64,000 nucleotides of DNA from Shewanella psychrophila. Lineage in GTDB: Bacteria > Pseudomonadota > Gammaproteobacteria > Enterobacterales > Shewanellaceae. The notes under the pieces are model-generated. The model did no database searches. It was not told the origin of the DNA and saw nothing but the letters and a program-made list of their open reading frames with translations. Positions 46,187-55,807 of the stretch are shown piece by piece. The stretch spans positions 4,216,001 through 4,280,000 of the forward strand of contig NZ_CP014782.1 in the NCBI RefSeq assembly GCF_002005305.1, given 5' to 3'. The translations under genes and the position numbers were made by a program. How positions within the stretch are numbered: position 1 is the first letter of the stretch; each line of letters opens with the position of its first letter.

Positions 46187-46957
46187 TTACCAACTCTTCC
46201 ATTTTGCTTCATTAGAGTCAAACATTTCGTTCAACTTTTGTTTATCATTTAGTGAATCCATGCACTTCCAAAATCCATAGTGTTTATAAGACATTAACTC
46301 GCCGTCTGTTGCTAAACTCTGAAGAGGTTCTTGTTCAAAAACAGTTTTATCACCACTCTGAATATAATCTAAAACTTTAGGTTCACAAACAAAAAAACCA
46401 CCGTTGATCCAATGTCCATCACCCTTTGGCTTTTCAAGAAAATTGGTTATTTGATCTCCTTCAAGCTCTAATGCACCAAATCTTCCTTCTGGCTGTACTG
46501 AAGTCATCGTAATAGCCTTGCCATGGCTTTTATGAAAATCTACCAATGACAAAATATCTATATCTGATACACCATCACCATAAGTTAGCATAAAAGGCTC
46601 ATCACCGATTATTTCTTTAGCTCGCTTTATTCGCCCACCAGTCATAGTATGCAAACCAGTATCGATTAATGTAACAGTCCAAGGTTCTGAAGTGTTTTTA
46701 TTAATTTTCATCTCGTTAGTTGATAAATCGATAGTCACATCACTTTGGTGCAGAAAATAATTAGCAAAGTACTCTTTTATATAATAGCCTTTATAACCCA
46801 GCAAGATCACAAAGTCATTATATCCATGTTGAGAATACATTTTCATAATATGCCAAAGGATTGGCTTCCCACCAATATCAACCATTGGCTTTGGTCGAAT
46901 ATCAGTTTCTTCACTTAATCTTGTTCCAAAACCACCTGCTAACAATAATACTTTCAT
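46187..46957 (-). CDS. rfbF: Glucose-1-phosphate cytidylyltransferase
   Basis: It makes CDP-glucose. The N-terminal motif is LLAGGFGTRLSEETDIRPKPMVDIGGKPILWHIM, where SEETDIRPKPM distinguishes RfbF from RmlA. It also has TGGRIKRAKEII, FMLTYGDGVSDID and FLEKPKGDGHWINGGFFV. Length 256, as expected. Confidence 0.97.
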   Translation of the reverse strand: MKVLLLAGGFGTRLSEETDIRPKPMVDIGGKPILWHIMKMYSQHGYNDFVILLGYKGYYIKEYFANYFLHQSDVTIDLSTNEMKINKNTSEPWTVTLIDTGLHTMTGGRIKRAKEIIGDEPFMLTYGDGVSDIDILSLVDFHKSHGKAITMTSVQPEGRFGALELEGDQITNFLEKPKGDGHWINGGFFVCEPKVLDYIQSGDKTVFEQEPLQSLATDGELMSYKHYGFWKCMDSLNDKQKLNEMFDSNEAKWKSW

Positions 46958-46977
46958 ATAAACCCTATGATTGAAAT

Positions 46978-48204
46978 TTAAAAAAGAATAAAACCTGACG
47001 AATCTACTTTGTTTTTATTTAATACATTGGCAATCAATTTAGTTATGAAGTCTGCATCTGAAAGTCTATATTTTAACAGCGTTCCAATGGTTAAGCTAGA
47101 GTTGGACAGTATATCGGGGATTTTATCGGATATACGATAAGAATGATTATTTAAGCAGTAGTTAAAGCTCTTCTCAGAGACAGTTAGACCATCATGAATA
47201 ATCTCATTAAAAATTTTATAAAGGTTACAACTATTAGAGAAAAATTTAGGTGCATTAATTTCAGAACCGACTATGTAACCAGTATTCTCATGTAAGAAAT
47301 GAAATTGGTAATATTTTGATATTTTAGAATAAGAATAATCTAAACAAACAGTAGGAAGTCCAATTGAAGCACTATCTAACGCACTAGTACCCATGCCAAA
47401 AGCTAAGTGCTTGTCCTTAAATAGATTTGTTAATTCATTAAAGGAGACGTTGTCAATGCAAGAATAAATTAGATTCTGACATTTACGAAGGTACGAATCA
47501 ACAATTTTTTTATCCCTTCCTCTGCCGACTATAGTTAAATGTATCTTGTGTTCTTTGTAAGCTTCAAGCTGTGAAATTGTATAAAGTAGTATTTGTAATT
47601 TAAACCCCTCAATTCTCCCAACCCATATACATTTAATAACTTCACTTTTTGAAACCTTATAATTTTTAATTTTATTTGGATAAGAAACATTGTTGATAAT
47701 GGGAAGTAACAAGTTGTTTTCTATATTTATATCTAGTAATCTTTCTGTATTTTTTAAATTTTCCATATCCATAAAATAAATAGCTTTATTCTCTATGAAT
47801 AACTTGGTTTGAGTTTTTAGCTTCTTTTTCCTGTAATGATTTAAAAGGTTAATAACTTTTAAGACCATTCCTACCAAACCTGTTTTCTTCCCCCCTATAT
47901 TAGGATTGAGATTATCAGGATGAAGGTTCCACAAGAACACCCTTGTTTTTATATCAAATTTATCAATAAATGGAATTCGCCACAAAGCGCAAGATTGAAC
48001 AACCAAGATTGTATCTGGGGGAAGCATTTCTGGACTGTCATATGGTATGAATTTGCAATTTTCAGGTATCTTACTATGCATATAGCCGCCATTTAAATCC
48101 ATAATAAAAATATTATGTGTTTGAGATAAATATGAAGCCAATCTTAAGAACAGAATCGAAACACCGCTTATTGTTGGATAAGGACTATAAAATGCGATGT
48201 TCAT
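46978..48204 (-). CDS. Glycosyltransferase, GT-B fold (family 4-like)
   Basis: The 408-residue protein starts MNIAFYSPYPTISGVSILFLRLA, a common GT-B beginning. The C-terminal half has KCIWVGRIEGFKLQILLYTI, LTIVGRGRDKK and AFGMGTSALDSASIGLPTVCLD, matching the family 4 nucleotide-sugar pocket with Asp where Glu is usual. It overlaps the aminotransferase gene by 4 bp. Base composition is markedly AT-rich. Substrate unknown. Confidence 0.78.
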   Translation of the reverse strand: MNIAFYSPYPTISGVSILFLRLASYLSQTHNIFIMDLNGGYMHSKIPENCKFIPYDSPEMLPPDTILVVQSCALWRIPFIDKFDIKTRVFLWNLHPDNLNPNIGGKKTGLVGMVLKVINLLNHYRKKKLKTQTKLFIENKAIYFMDMENLKNTERLLDINIENNLLLPIINNVSYPNKIKNYKVSKSEVIKCIWVGRIEGFKLQILLYTISQLEAYKEHKIHLTIVGRGRDKKIVDSYLRKCQNLIYSCIDNVSFNELTNLFKDKHLAFGMGTSALDSASIGLPTVCLDYSYSKISKYYQFHFLHENTGYIVGSEINAPKFFSNSCNLYKIFNEIIHDGLTVSEKSFNYCLNNHSYRISDKIPDILSNSSLTIGTLLKYRLSDADFITKLIANVLNKNKVDSSGFILF

Positions 48205-49304
48205 ATATTAAACAGATTAACAGCATTAACAACAGCAGTGATATCAGACTCAACCATAGTCGGCCCTAATGGTAAACTTAAAACTTCTTGATGTATTTTT
48301 TCCGTCTTAGGTAAGCTTAAACTATTCAATCCTTTATATGCTTGTTGCTTATGGGGGGGAACTGGGTAATGAATTAGAGTTTGAATTCCTTGTTTCTGCA
48401 GATAGCTCTGTAGCGATTCTCTATTCGCACACATTACAACAAAAAGATGCCAAACGTGAGTATCTTCATTTTTTGACGCAGGTAACTTGACTAAAGGGTT
48501 CGTTATTTCATTTAGATAACGTTCTGAAATATGTCTACGCTGTCTAATTTCTGCGTCAAGATAAGGTAGTTTCACATTTAGCATAGCGGCTTGAATTTCA
48601 TCTAAGCGACTATTAACTCCTCGATAAATATTTTCATATTTTTTCTCTGAACCATAATTCCCAAGTGATCTGATAGCTTTTGCAAGCTCTGCACTATTAG
48701 TAGTTACTGCTCCAGCATCACCTAAAGCCCCCAAATTCTTACCTGGATAAAAGCTAAATGCACCAGCATCACCCCAATTACCTGCATTTTTGCCATTTAT
48801 TTTTGCACCATGTGCTTGAGCACAATCTTCCAATACTAACAAATTATGTTTATGCGCGATTTCCATTATTTCTGGCATTGGCGACATTTGGCCATATAAA
48901 TGCACAGGCAATAATACTTTGGTTTTTGCTGTTATCGCTTTTTCAACTAGATGTGGAGATAAGTTAAACGTATATTCATCTGGTTCTACCAATACTGGTT
49001 TTAAGTTATTCACCGTAATAGCCAAAATAGAAGCTATATAAGTGTTTGCTTGAACAATGACTTCATCACCATCTTCTAGTTTACCAAGTTCTTTCCAAGC
49101 TCTTAATGTAAGTGTTAATGCATCCAAACCATTTGCTACACCAATACAACACTTCGTTCCACAATAACTTGCAAATTGACTCTCGAATGACTCTAATTCC
49201 TTCCCCATCAAATACCAGCCTGAGTCGATCACTCTAGAACACGCCTGTTTCAACTCCTCTGCATATTGTGCATTTATTTCTTTTAAGTTCAAAAATGAAA
49301 TCAT
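48201..49304 (-). CDS. dTDP-3-amino-3,6-dideoxyhexose aminotransferase (FdtB/QdtB-like)
   Basis: A DegT/DnrJ/EryC1 PLP enzyme: GVANGLDALTLTLRA, VQANTYIASILAI, VLEDCAQAHGA, and the PLP lysine in FSFYPGKNLGALGDAGAV. The PGKNLGALGDAG form is typical of 3-aminotransferases acting on dTDP-3-keto-6-deoxyhexoses. With the isomerase and acetyltransferase genes next to it, it should give dTDP-Fuc3N or dTDP-Qui3N. Which isomer is made depends on the isomerase at 49765. Confidence 0.92.
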   Translation of the reverse strand: MISFLNLKEINAQYAEELKQACSRVIDSGWYLMGKELESFESQFASYCGTKCCIGVANGLDALTLTLRAWKELGKLEDGDEVIVQANTYIASILAITVNNLKPVLVEPDEYTFNLSPHLVEKAITAKTKVLLPVHLYGQMSPMPEIMEIAHKHNLLVLEDCAQAHGAKINGKNAGNWGDAGAFSFYPGKNLGALGDAGAVTTNSAELAKAIRSLGNYGSEKKYENIYRGVNSRLDEIQAAMLNVKLPYLDAEIRQRRHISERYLNEITNPLVKLPASKNEDTHVWHLFVVMCANRESLQSYLQKQGIQTLIHYPVPPHKQQAYKGLNSLSLPKTEKIHQEVLSLPLGPTMVESDITAVVNAVNLFNI

Positions 49305-49306
49305 TG

Positions 49307-49768
49307 TTATTTCTCAATATATTTTAGAATCTTTGCAGGGTTCCCAACAACTACGGCATAATCAGGCACGTCCTTTGTAACAACAGCGCCCGCACCCACC
49401 ATACAATTCTGACCAAGGACTATCCCAGGCAAAATCGTTGAGTTTGCTCCAAGTGAAGCACCATTTTTTATAACCGTTTTTAAAAACATTTCGGGATATT
49501 GTTTTGAGCGAGGTGTTTTATCGTTTGTAAATGCAACGCAAGGACCTATAAAAACATTATCCTCAATAGTAATTCCATCCCAAATATACACACCAGATTT
49601 AACCGTGACATTGTCACCAATAGTTACATCATTTTCAATCAATGTATGGGCGCAAATATTACATCCTTTACCTATAACAGCTTTTGGAAGAATAACACTA
49701 TACTGCCAAATACTAGTACCTTCTCCAATATTAGTTGAAAGTACGTCACTTAGCTTATGAATTTTCAT
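49307..49768 (-). CDS. Hexapeptide-repeat sugar N-acetyltransferase (FdtC/QdtC-like)
   Basis: This is a 153-residue left-handed beta-helix protein: NICAHTLIENDVTIGDNVTVKSGVYIWD, AFTNDKTPRS (active-site loop with Asn), and GAVVTKDVPDYAVVVGNPAKIL at the end. It likely acetylates the 3-amino group made by the neighbouring aminotransferase. It overlaps the isomerase gene by 4 bp. Confidence 0.92.
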   Translation of the reverse strand: MKIHKLSDVLSTNIGEGTSIWQYSVILPKAVIGKGCNICAHTLIENDVTIGDNVTVKSGVYIWDGITIEDNVFIGPCVAFTNDKTPRSKQYPEMFLKTVIKNGASLGANSTILPGIVLGQNCMVGAGAVVTKDVPDYAVVVGNPAKILKYIEK

Positions 49769-50166
49769 TTTAAAGTTAACCCTAAGAAATTGCCATAATC
49801 ACGAATATAATCTGCTTCATCATAATAATCACTTGCTATAACCAATAAAACACAATCATCACTAAAGTCGTGCATTTCATGCCATTGCATTTTATCTATG
49901 AGCATTCCATTAGTTGGGCTATCCAATACACATTCTTGCCTTTCACTACCGTCATCCAGAATAAATTTGCAGTAACCACTGATGCATACAGCAACTTGTC
50001 TCAATTCTTTATGGGCATGAAAACCTCTCGCAACACCAGTCTGAGTCCCCGAAATGAAATATACGCGTTTAATCTCGAACGGGATTTCTTTGTTTCCTTC
50101 AAGTGCAACTAGACCACCACGTTCATCACCTAATGATTTGAAATTGATAATATTAATTAAACTCAT
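49765..50166 (-). CDS. dTDP-4-keto-6-deoxyglucose 3,4-ketoisomerase (FdtA/QdtA-like)
   Basis: A 133-residue cupin of the WxcM/FdtA family: GDERGGLVALEG, IPFEIKRVYFISGTQ, VARGFHAHKELRQVAVCISG (the catalytic His pair) and NGMLIDKMQWHEM. It moves the keto group of dTDP-4-keto-6-deoxyglucose from C4 to C3. FdtA and QdtA differ in the stereochemistry at C4 and cannot be separated by eye here, so the product may be the galacto or gluco form. Confidence 0.92.
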   Translation of the reverse strand: MSLINIINFKSLGDERGGLVALEGNKEIPFEIKRVYFISGTQTGVARGFHAHKELRQVAVCISGYCKFILDDGSERQECVLDSPTNGMLIDKMQWHEMHDFSDDCVLLVIASDYYDEADYIRDYGNFLGLTLK

Positions 50167-51110
50167 TTACTACCCTTAATTAGCTCTACTAAATAGCGAC
50201 CATAACTATTTTTCATCATCGGTTCCGCTAATTCTTTGATTTGTTGTACGGTTAACCAATTATTATTAAATGCAATTTCTTCTAAACAAGCTATTTTGTA
50301 ACCTTGGCGTCTCTCAATTGTTTCAACAAACATGGCTGAGTCTAATAAGGTTTCATGAGTCCCCGTATCTAACCAGGCAAACCCTCGACCAAGGAGCTCT
50401 ACTTCTAACAAACCTTTCTCTAAATAGGCTTGGTTAATACTAGATATTTCTAATTCACCTCTGTCGGATGGCTGTATATTTTTCGCAATATCAACCACAC
50501 TGTTATCGTAGAAATACAAACCAGTAACCGCAAAATTAGATTTTGGATTTGTCGGCTTCTCTTCAATTGAAAGTGCTTTCATATTTTCATCAAAATCCAC
50601 AACACCAAAGCGTTCAGGATCTTGTACTTGATAACCAAAAACAGTTGCTCCAACATTTTTTTCAGCGGCTTTTTTTAACATTGGAGAAAAGCCTTGCCCC
50701 CAGAAAAGGTTATCACCTAAGACTAAACAGACTGGATCATCACCAATAAACTCTTCACCAATAATAAAAGCCTGCGCCAAACCATCAGGACTTTCTTGGA
50801 TTTCATATGTTAAATTAATACCAAAATCACTACCGTCGCCTAATAACCTTATAAAACTTGCATTATCCTCTGGGGTAGTGATAACTAGAATATCATTTAT
50901 ACCCGCAAGCATCAAAACAGATAAAGGGTAGTAAATCATTGGTTTGTCATAAACTGGTAAGAGCTGTTTTGAAACACCTTTAGTAATAGGGTAAAGCCTT
51001 GTCCCAGATCCTCCTGCTAACACAATACCTTTGTAACAGGTTGAAGTATCGGTGGTAATTTGAGTTAAAGAAGTGTTTTCACATTCATTAGTTATATCTT
51101 TTTTTTTCAT
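50163..51110 (-). CDS. rmlA: Glucose-1-phosphate thymidylyltransferase, second copy
   Basis: Motifs match RmlA: YKGIVLAGGSGTRLYPIT, GVSKQLLPVYDKPMIYYPLSVLM, LGDNLFWG and IEEKPTNPKSNFAVTGLYFYD. The enzyme supplies dTDP-glucose to RmlB at 54719. An N-terminal extension of about 27 polar residues before YKGIVLAGG is unusual and has no Met nearer to it. GTG at 51113 is adjacent to the ATG at 51110; neither has a strong ribosome site. Confidence 0.95.
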   Translation of the reverse strand: MKKKDITNECENTSLTQITTDTSTCYKGIVLAGGSGTRLYPITKGVSKQLLPVYDKPMIYYPLSVLMLAGINDILVITTPEDNASFIRLLGDGSDFGINLTYEIQESPDGLAQAFIIGEEFIGDDPVCLVLGDNLFWGQGFSPMLKKAAEKNVGATVFGYQVQDPERFGVVDFDENMKALSIEEKPTNPKSNFAVTGLYFYDNSVVDIAKNIQPSDRGELEISSINQAYLEKGLLEVELLGRGFAWLDTGTHETLLDSAMFVETIERRQGYKIACLEEIAFNNNWLTVQQIKELAEPMMKNSYGRYLVELIKGSK

Positions 51111-51439
51111 CACTTTGCAATATATTTCCTATCTTATAAAACTGCATTGACATTTTATCAAAAAATCATGTAAAACACAGATCCAAAATAATTTAATTAA
51201 TCGACACATTAATTTTCAATGTGTCATCGGAAAAATCGTGTAACTCACTAAAATCTGATTTATCTTTCCTATTTATTTCAAGTATCTCACTAAATTAGCA
51301 AGCAACGATTATTCGCTCTTGTTTATAAGAAGTATCTTGCACATATGTTAGTCATCAATATTTTGTAATTCAATTTGTTTACAACTTTGTTTTATTATGC
51401 AGGTAAAAGGCACTCTAACTCAATACAGTTATACACTAA
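51111..51439. other. Non-coding gap inside the glycan cluster
   Basis: About 330 bp between the transferase-like gene and rmlA, the only long gap in this otherwise packed cluster. It is AT-rich with a perfect 8-bp hairpin (GACACATT 51203-51210, AATGTGTC 51218-51225). No gene is seen. An internal promoter for rmlA and downstream genes could lie here; I could not identify its boxes. Confidence 0.5.
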
Positions 51440-52585
51440 TTAGTGTTCTGAAACTCGATTGATATATTCATAAATAACGTCTGCAATAATTGGTTTTTGT
51501 TCTGGTTGATTAGAAACATATTTTTTTATATACTCATCATAGAATATATCTTTTATTTCGAATTCTAAATTTAATTTATCAATATGGTCATTTGAGTTAA
51601 ATTCATTGCATGACAATTCGCTTATAAAGCCATCACAGGAACCAAGATCATAGCCATTGTCAGTCAAAATTTTATCTTTTATTATTAATAATGGCTTTCG
51701 GAAAAAAGCAACAGTATGAATAGTAGTGCTATTATGAGTTATACAAAGCTTAGCATTTGGAATATATTGACTTGTATCTTTGCTAATTACTTCCCAACCT
51801 TCCCAAATTTCAATATATCTGCTGTCATTAATGATTCTAGGGTGCAGAGAAACAATCACTTTAAATCCATATTTACTCTCTATAGAGCGAACAATTGATT
51901 TCATTCGAGTGTAATATTCAACAGCAAAACGACTGATATCATACCCGTTTTTCAAAGTGTCAGTATGAAATGGGATTGCTTGATCAATCCATAATATGTA
52001 ATTGTTGTTTACGATCGGTTTATTTTTTACGTAAAGTAATGAATAGATATCAAATGGTTGAGCTTCAAGAATCTCTGTTCTCTGATTTATACCAGGGTGG
52101 TTATTAGAAGATAAATATCCAGCTCTTTGAACAAAGTAATATGGATAGTGTTTATAAATATATTTTCCATATAGTTTTGAAGCTATTTTTCTTATAATCT
52201 GAGGTCGTTTAAGTTTTTTTATTATAAAATCAAGTTTCCCATGTGTGTTATTGAATTTACGAGGGATCGCTCCTAAGGTCTGTAAACCTATATACTTACT
52301 TTTACTAAATAACATAGAATGCAAAGTAGGTGTCAACACTGCCCCACAAAGTACAACATCTTTCGCGCTAATCTCTTCAAGTTTATTTTTGTAGTCTTTA
52401 ATTGTATGGCATATTGATATATTATTGCTGTACTTATGTTTAATGACATCGTTTTTCTCATTCCACATGATATCACCAACATCAATAGCTTCAACATCAA
52501 TTCCTTTTTGTGCTAATTCAAATAGCCCATATCTGATATAGTCATTCTCAGTAATTCTACATACACTAAAAAACCAAAATTTCAT
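51440..52585 (-). CDS. Putative surface-polysaccharide transferase, GT-B-like, unassigned
   Basis: This 381-residue protein is not confidently recognised. Two segments, VIVSLHPRIINDSRY and ICITHNSTTIHTVAFFRKPLLII-like sequence near residues 250 and 295, resemble the C-terminal nucleotide-sugar pocket of capsule and CDP-glycerol-type GT-B enzymes (HP motif; Ser/Thr-rich loop before KP). No signal peptide or membrane span is visible. I start it at 52585, where GGAAG lies 5 bases upstream, rather than 52630. It is next to the flippase gene, so a glycosyl or polyol-phosphate transferase is a guess. Confidence 0.6.
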   Translation of the reverse strand: MKFWFFSVCRITENDYIRYGLFELAQKGIDVEAIDVGDIMWNEKNDVIKHKYSNNISICHTIKDYKNKLEEISAKDVVLCGAVLTPTLHSMLFSKSKYIGLQTLGAIPRKFNNTHGKLDFIIKKLKRPQIIRKIASKLYGKYIYKHYPYYFVQRAGYLSSNNHPGINQRTEILEAQPFDIYSLLYVKNKPIVNNNYILWIDQAIPFHTDTLKNGYDISRFAVEYYTRMKSIVRSIESKYGFKVIVSLHPRIINDSRYIEIWEGWEVISKDTSQYIPNAKLCITHNSTTIHTVAFFRKPLLIIKDKILTDNGYDLGSCDGFISELSCNEFNSNDHIDKLNLEFEIKDIFYDEYIKKYVSNQPEQKPIIADVIYEYINRVSEH

Positions 52586-52662
52586 TTTACTTCCTTCTCC
52601 AATTAAAATTCCACAAGGAAAATGGAACATTTTTCACGACTAGGCATACCTAAGAAAAAAGG

Positions 52663-54168
52663 CTAAAAATTATAAAGCTTCTTTTTCACATTAGTTAATA
52701 ATGCCATTATTTGCGGCTTATTGACTCCAAAGACTGCAGGGAATATAAATATGTTTAATATGACAAGAGCGGAATAAAGCACACCAGTCACTATAAAATT
52801 AATTCCTACGTGATTGTCTATGTTAATAGCGGTCGACGAAATGTAAGCACAAACAGAAAAAAACAAGATAGTATAAATTTGATGAGATAAGAAATTAATA
52901 AATTTTAATTTTAATTTTTTAACATTGAAATATAGCTGTAGGTTAACACTCAAAAATTGCGTAATGACCATCTTATAAGCAAAACCAACAGCCGCTAATT
53001 CCAATTTATATATAAATAGATAACTAAAGATCAAGCCAACAAAAGAAGAGACTAATCCGATATTTCTATACTTTATTGTATCTCCTGTAGCAAAAAACAG
53101 TGCTGCATTAATTTGTCCATAAGTTTGATGTAAAGGATAAAATGCAATTATTACAAGCACAAAACAAACATCTTTAAATCGTTCATCAGTAAATATAGCT
53201 AACAAACTTTCAGCTTCAAAGGCAATAAATACACTAAAATAGGCTGCTACAGCATAGAGTAAAGGGACATAACGTTCAAACAGCCTACTAATTTCTTGTA
53301 AATCATTCTCAGCAAATGATTTTGAAAACTCACGAGTTATGACAGGAGTCATTGCACTTGTAAATAAAAAACACATTGCAGCTATAGAGTATGCCAAACC
53401 ATAATAACCAGTTTGAACTGAACCACTTGTTTTTTGCAACAACCAAATATCAAAAATTCCAATACTTATAGCAATGATATTAAACAAAAATATGGGTGAA
53501 CAGAATAGATAGAATTCAGAAATTATTTTTTTATAATCTGTTGTACTAGAAAAAGTAGATCTTATGATTATCTTTCTTTTGCCAAACAAAATTGTCAACA
53601 CACAAATGAATGAAAATAAAGATAAAAAATGAAAGTAATAATAAATAGATAAGTCGAAAGACAAAAAATCAATAATATATAACAGGACTCCAAGCATTAA
53701 GAGCTTGTGCATGATTTTAATAATTTCTACAGATACGGTTAAAGCATATGCATCTGATATTTTTATATAAACTTGTGTCAACCAAGTGAGAAAGCAAAAC
53801 CAAAGCCCCAAGTAAATATAGTCATCAGGTATACCAGTTAATAAAGACTGCGAATACCCTAGCTTTTCAATGAGAAATACAGATATGAAAAGAATGAATA
53901 ATAATATCAATGAAAAAATGGAATAAGCTTTTATTAATTCCCTTCTATCATTATCTGCAGAGAGTTTTGTAAAAAAAGCCGTCGATGTACTTGCATCTAA
54001 AAAAGAAACAACTTGATTAAAAAATTGTTGTAAGAAGGTAAAATGTCCATACGTTACAGGACCTAATGCTTTTGGTACAATTGCAATTAGAAAAGCATTA
54101 ATGATACCTGTAATGATATTTGCTAATAACTTTATTGCATACCGTTTTTTTAAGCTATCTGTTTTCAT
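52663..54168 (-). CDS. Wzx-type polysaccharide flippase, second copy
   Basis: A 501-residue polytopic membrane protein with about 12-14 hydrophobic spans. The beginning (ANIITGIINAFLIAIVPKALGPVTYGHFTFLQQFF) is the usual MOP/Wzx start, and SGSVQTGYYGLAYSIAAM with AFYPLHQTYGQINAALFFATGD are typical internal segments. It should move the finished lipid-linked repeat across the inner membrane. It overlaps the acetyltransferase gene upstream by 4 bp. Confidence 0.88.
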   Translation of the reverse strand: MKTDSLKKRYAIKLLANIITGIINAFLIAIVPKALGPVTYGHFTFLQQFFNQVVSFLDASTSTAFFTKLSADNDRRELIKAYSIFSLILLFILFISVFLIEKLGYSQSLLTGIPDDYIYLGLWFCFLTWLTQVYIKISDAYALTVSVEIIKIMHKLLMLGVLLYIIDFLSFDLSIYYYFHFLSLFSFICVLTILFGKRKIIIRSTFSSTTDYKKIISEFYLFCSPIFLFNIIAISIGIFDIWLLQKTSGSVQTGYYGLAYSIAAMCFLFTSAMTPVITREFSKSFAENDLQEISRLFERYVPLLYAVAAYFSVFIAFEAESLLAIFTDERFKDVCFVLVIIAFYPLHQTYGQINAALFFATGDTIKYRNIGLVSSFVGLIFSYLFIYKLELAAVGFAYKMVITQFLSVNLQLYFNVKKLKLKFINFLSHQIYTILFFSVCAYISSTAINIDNHVGINFIVTGVLYSALVILNIFIFPAVFGVNKPQIMALLTNVKKKLYNF

Positions 54169-54716
54169 GCTAACAGCTTAATTAACTTTGCAGGATTACC
54201 TGCAACTAATGCTCTATCTGCTACATTTTTAGTCACTAAGCTGCCGGCACCAACAACTGCGTTTTTTCCTATAGTTACACCGGGCAACACTATCACATTA
54301 GCACCTAACCAACAGCCCTCCTTTAGAATCACTGTCTTCGGTTCACTATGACCTTGCTTGATTAGATTTACGCCTGGCATGTCGAAACGATGATTACCGG
54401 TATAAATGTGCACACCGGAGCCTAGCATAACATCATCATTGATCACTACAGAGCCTTCATCCCCAGGTCTTGGGTCGGCAAATATCATAGTATGAGGGCG
54501 AATGATCACATTACTGCCGATATGAATTTTTGAACAAGTTATAGCATATGCACCAGGTCTAAATTGAGAACTGCTTGAAAAGGACTTAAATTTCTTAAAA
54601 CATAGCTGCTGCATTGTTGTTGAAAAATACAAGCGCCAATGTGTAAATAGACAATCAGGGCCTAACCTGTCACTTTTGACGTCAAACTTATACTTCTTAT
54701 ACAATTCTCTAATCAT
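54165..54716 (-). CDS. WcaF/maltose-acetyltransferase-like hexapeptide acetyltransferase
   Basis: A 183-residue left-handed beta-helix acetyltransferase: KIHIGSNVIIRPHTMIFADPRPGD, GSGVHIYTGNHRFDMPG (His in the active-site loop), LKEGCWLGANVIVLPGVTIGKNAVVGAGSLV, and ALVAGNPAKLIKL. It probably O-acetylates a sugar of the glycan. It stands between rmlB and the flippase gene. Confidence 0.9.
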   Translation of the reverse strand: MIRELYKKYKFDVKSDRLGPDCLFTHWRLYFSTTMQQLCFKKFKSFSSSSQFRPGAYAITCSKIHIGSNVIIRPHTMIFADPRPGDEGSVVINDDVMLGSGVHIYTGNHRFDMPGVNLIKQGHSEPKTVILKEGCWLGANVIVLPGVTIGKNAVVGAGSLVTKNVADRALVAGNPAKLIKLLA

Positions 54717-54718
54717 AA

Positions 54719-55798
54719 TTATTCAATTAAACCGGCCGATGAATTACCTAAACGCTCTCTCTTATAGGTCCCTTCTTGTGCTCTTTTACACCACTCAAGA
54801 TTATTTAGGTACCAAGTAACTGTTTTTTTCAAGCCAGTTTCAAAAGTTTCTGTCGGTTTCCAATTTAATTCTCTTTGGATTTTGGAAGCATCAATGGCAT
54901 AACGTACATCATGCCCTGGTCTATCAGAGACATAGACAATAAGGTCTTGATAGGCTTCAATACCCTCGGGTTTTTTAGGCAATAACACATTAAGTATTGA
55001 ACAAATAGTTTTGACAACGTCAATATTAGTCTTTTCATTGTGACCACCAATATTATATGTGTCTCCAACCTTGCCTTCAGTCAATACTTTATATAGTGCT
55101 CTGGCATGATCTTCAACGAATAACCAATCTCGTATCTGCAACCCATTACCATACACAGGGAGTGATTTACCATCCAAAGCATTAAGAATGACTAAAGGAA
55201 TGAGTTTCTCAGGAAAATGGTAGGGACCATAATTATTAGAGCAGTTAGTCACTACAATTGGAAAACCATACGTACGATACCAAGCACGGACAAGGTGATC
55301 ACTGGAGGCCTTTGAAGCTGAGTATGGACTTGAAGGTTCGTAAGGAGTCGTCTCAGTAAACAGCAGATCAGTACCTTCAAGATCGCCGAACACTTCATCA
55401 GTTGAAATATGATGAAAACGAAAGTTTTCTTTTTCATCATTAGTTAGCTTATTCCAGTAAGCACGTGCGACTTCAAGAAGAATATAAGTGCCAACTATAT
55501 TCGTTTCGATGAATGCTGCTGGCCCATCAATAGAACGATCCACGTGCGACTCAGCAGCTAAATGCATCACAGCATTAGGTTTGTGTTCTTCGAAAACCCT
55601 TTCCAGTTCATGCTTATCGCAGATATCTACTTGTTCAAATACATAACGCTCACTAGCGTCGATCTCCTGGAGAGACTCCAAATTACCTGCATAAGTAAGT
55701 TTATCCACATTTATCACTGAGTCACTTGTGTTATTTAGAATATTTCTAATAACAGCGGACCCTATAAAACCTGCACCACCAGTAACTAATATTTTCAT
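54719..55798 (-). CDS. rmlB: dTDP-glucose 4,6-dehydratase
   Basis: It makes dTDP-4-keto-6-deoxyglucose. The NAD motif is VTGGAGFIGSAVIRNI, with VMHLAAESHVDRSIDGP, HISTDEVFGDLEGT (Thr-Asp-Glu catalytic trio), SPYSASKASSDHLVRAW (Tyr-x3-Lys), and TNCSNNYGPYHFPEKLIPL. Length 359, as expected. Its product feeds the isomerase at 49765. No rmlC or rmlD follows, so rhamnose is not the end product here. Confidence 0.97.
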   Translation of the reverse strand: MKILVTGGAGFIGSAVIRNILNNTSDSVINVDKLTYAGNLESLQEIDASERYVFEQVDICDKHELERVFEEHKPNAVMHLAAESHVDRSIDGPAAFIETNIVGTYILLEVARAYWNKLTNDEKENFRFHHISTDEVFGDLEGTDLLFTETTPYEPSSPYSASKASSDHLVRAWYRTYGFPIVVTNCSNNYGPYHFPEKLIPLVILNALDGKSLPVYGNGLQIRDWLFVEDHARALYKVLTEGKVGDTYNIGGHNEKTNIDVVKTICSILNVLLPKKPEGIEAYQDLIVYVSDRPGHDVRYAIDASKIQRELNWKPTETFETGLKKTVTWYLNNLEWCKRAQEGTYKRERLGNSSAGLIE

Positions 55799-55807
55799 TA
55801 TAATCGC

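Noticed and set aside
54865..55440. Alternative minus-strand frames inside the rmlB region
   Set aside because: They are different-frame readings of a complete rmlB with all catalytic motifs.
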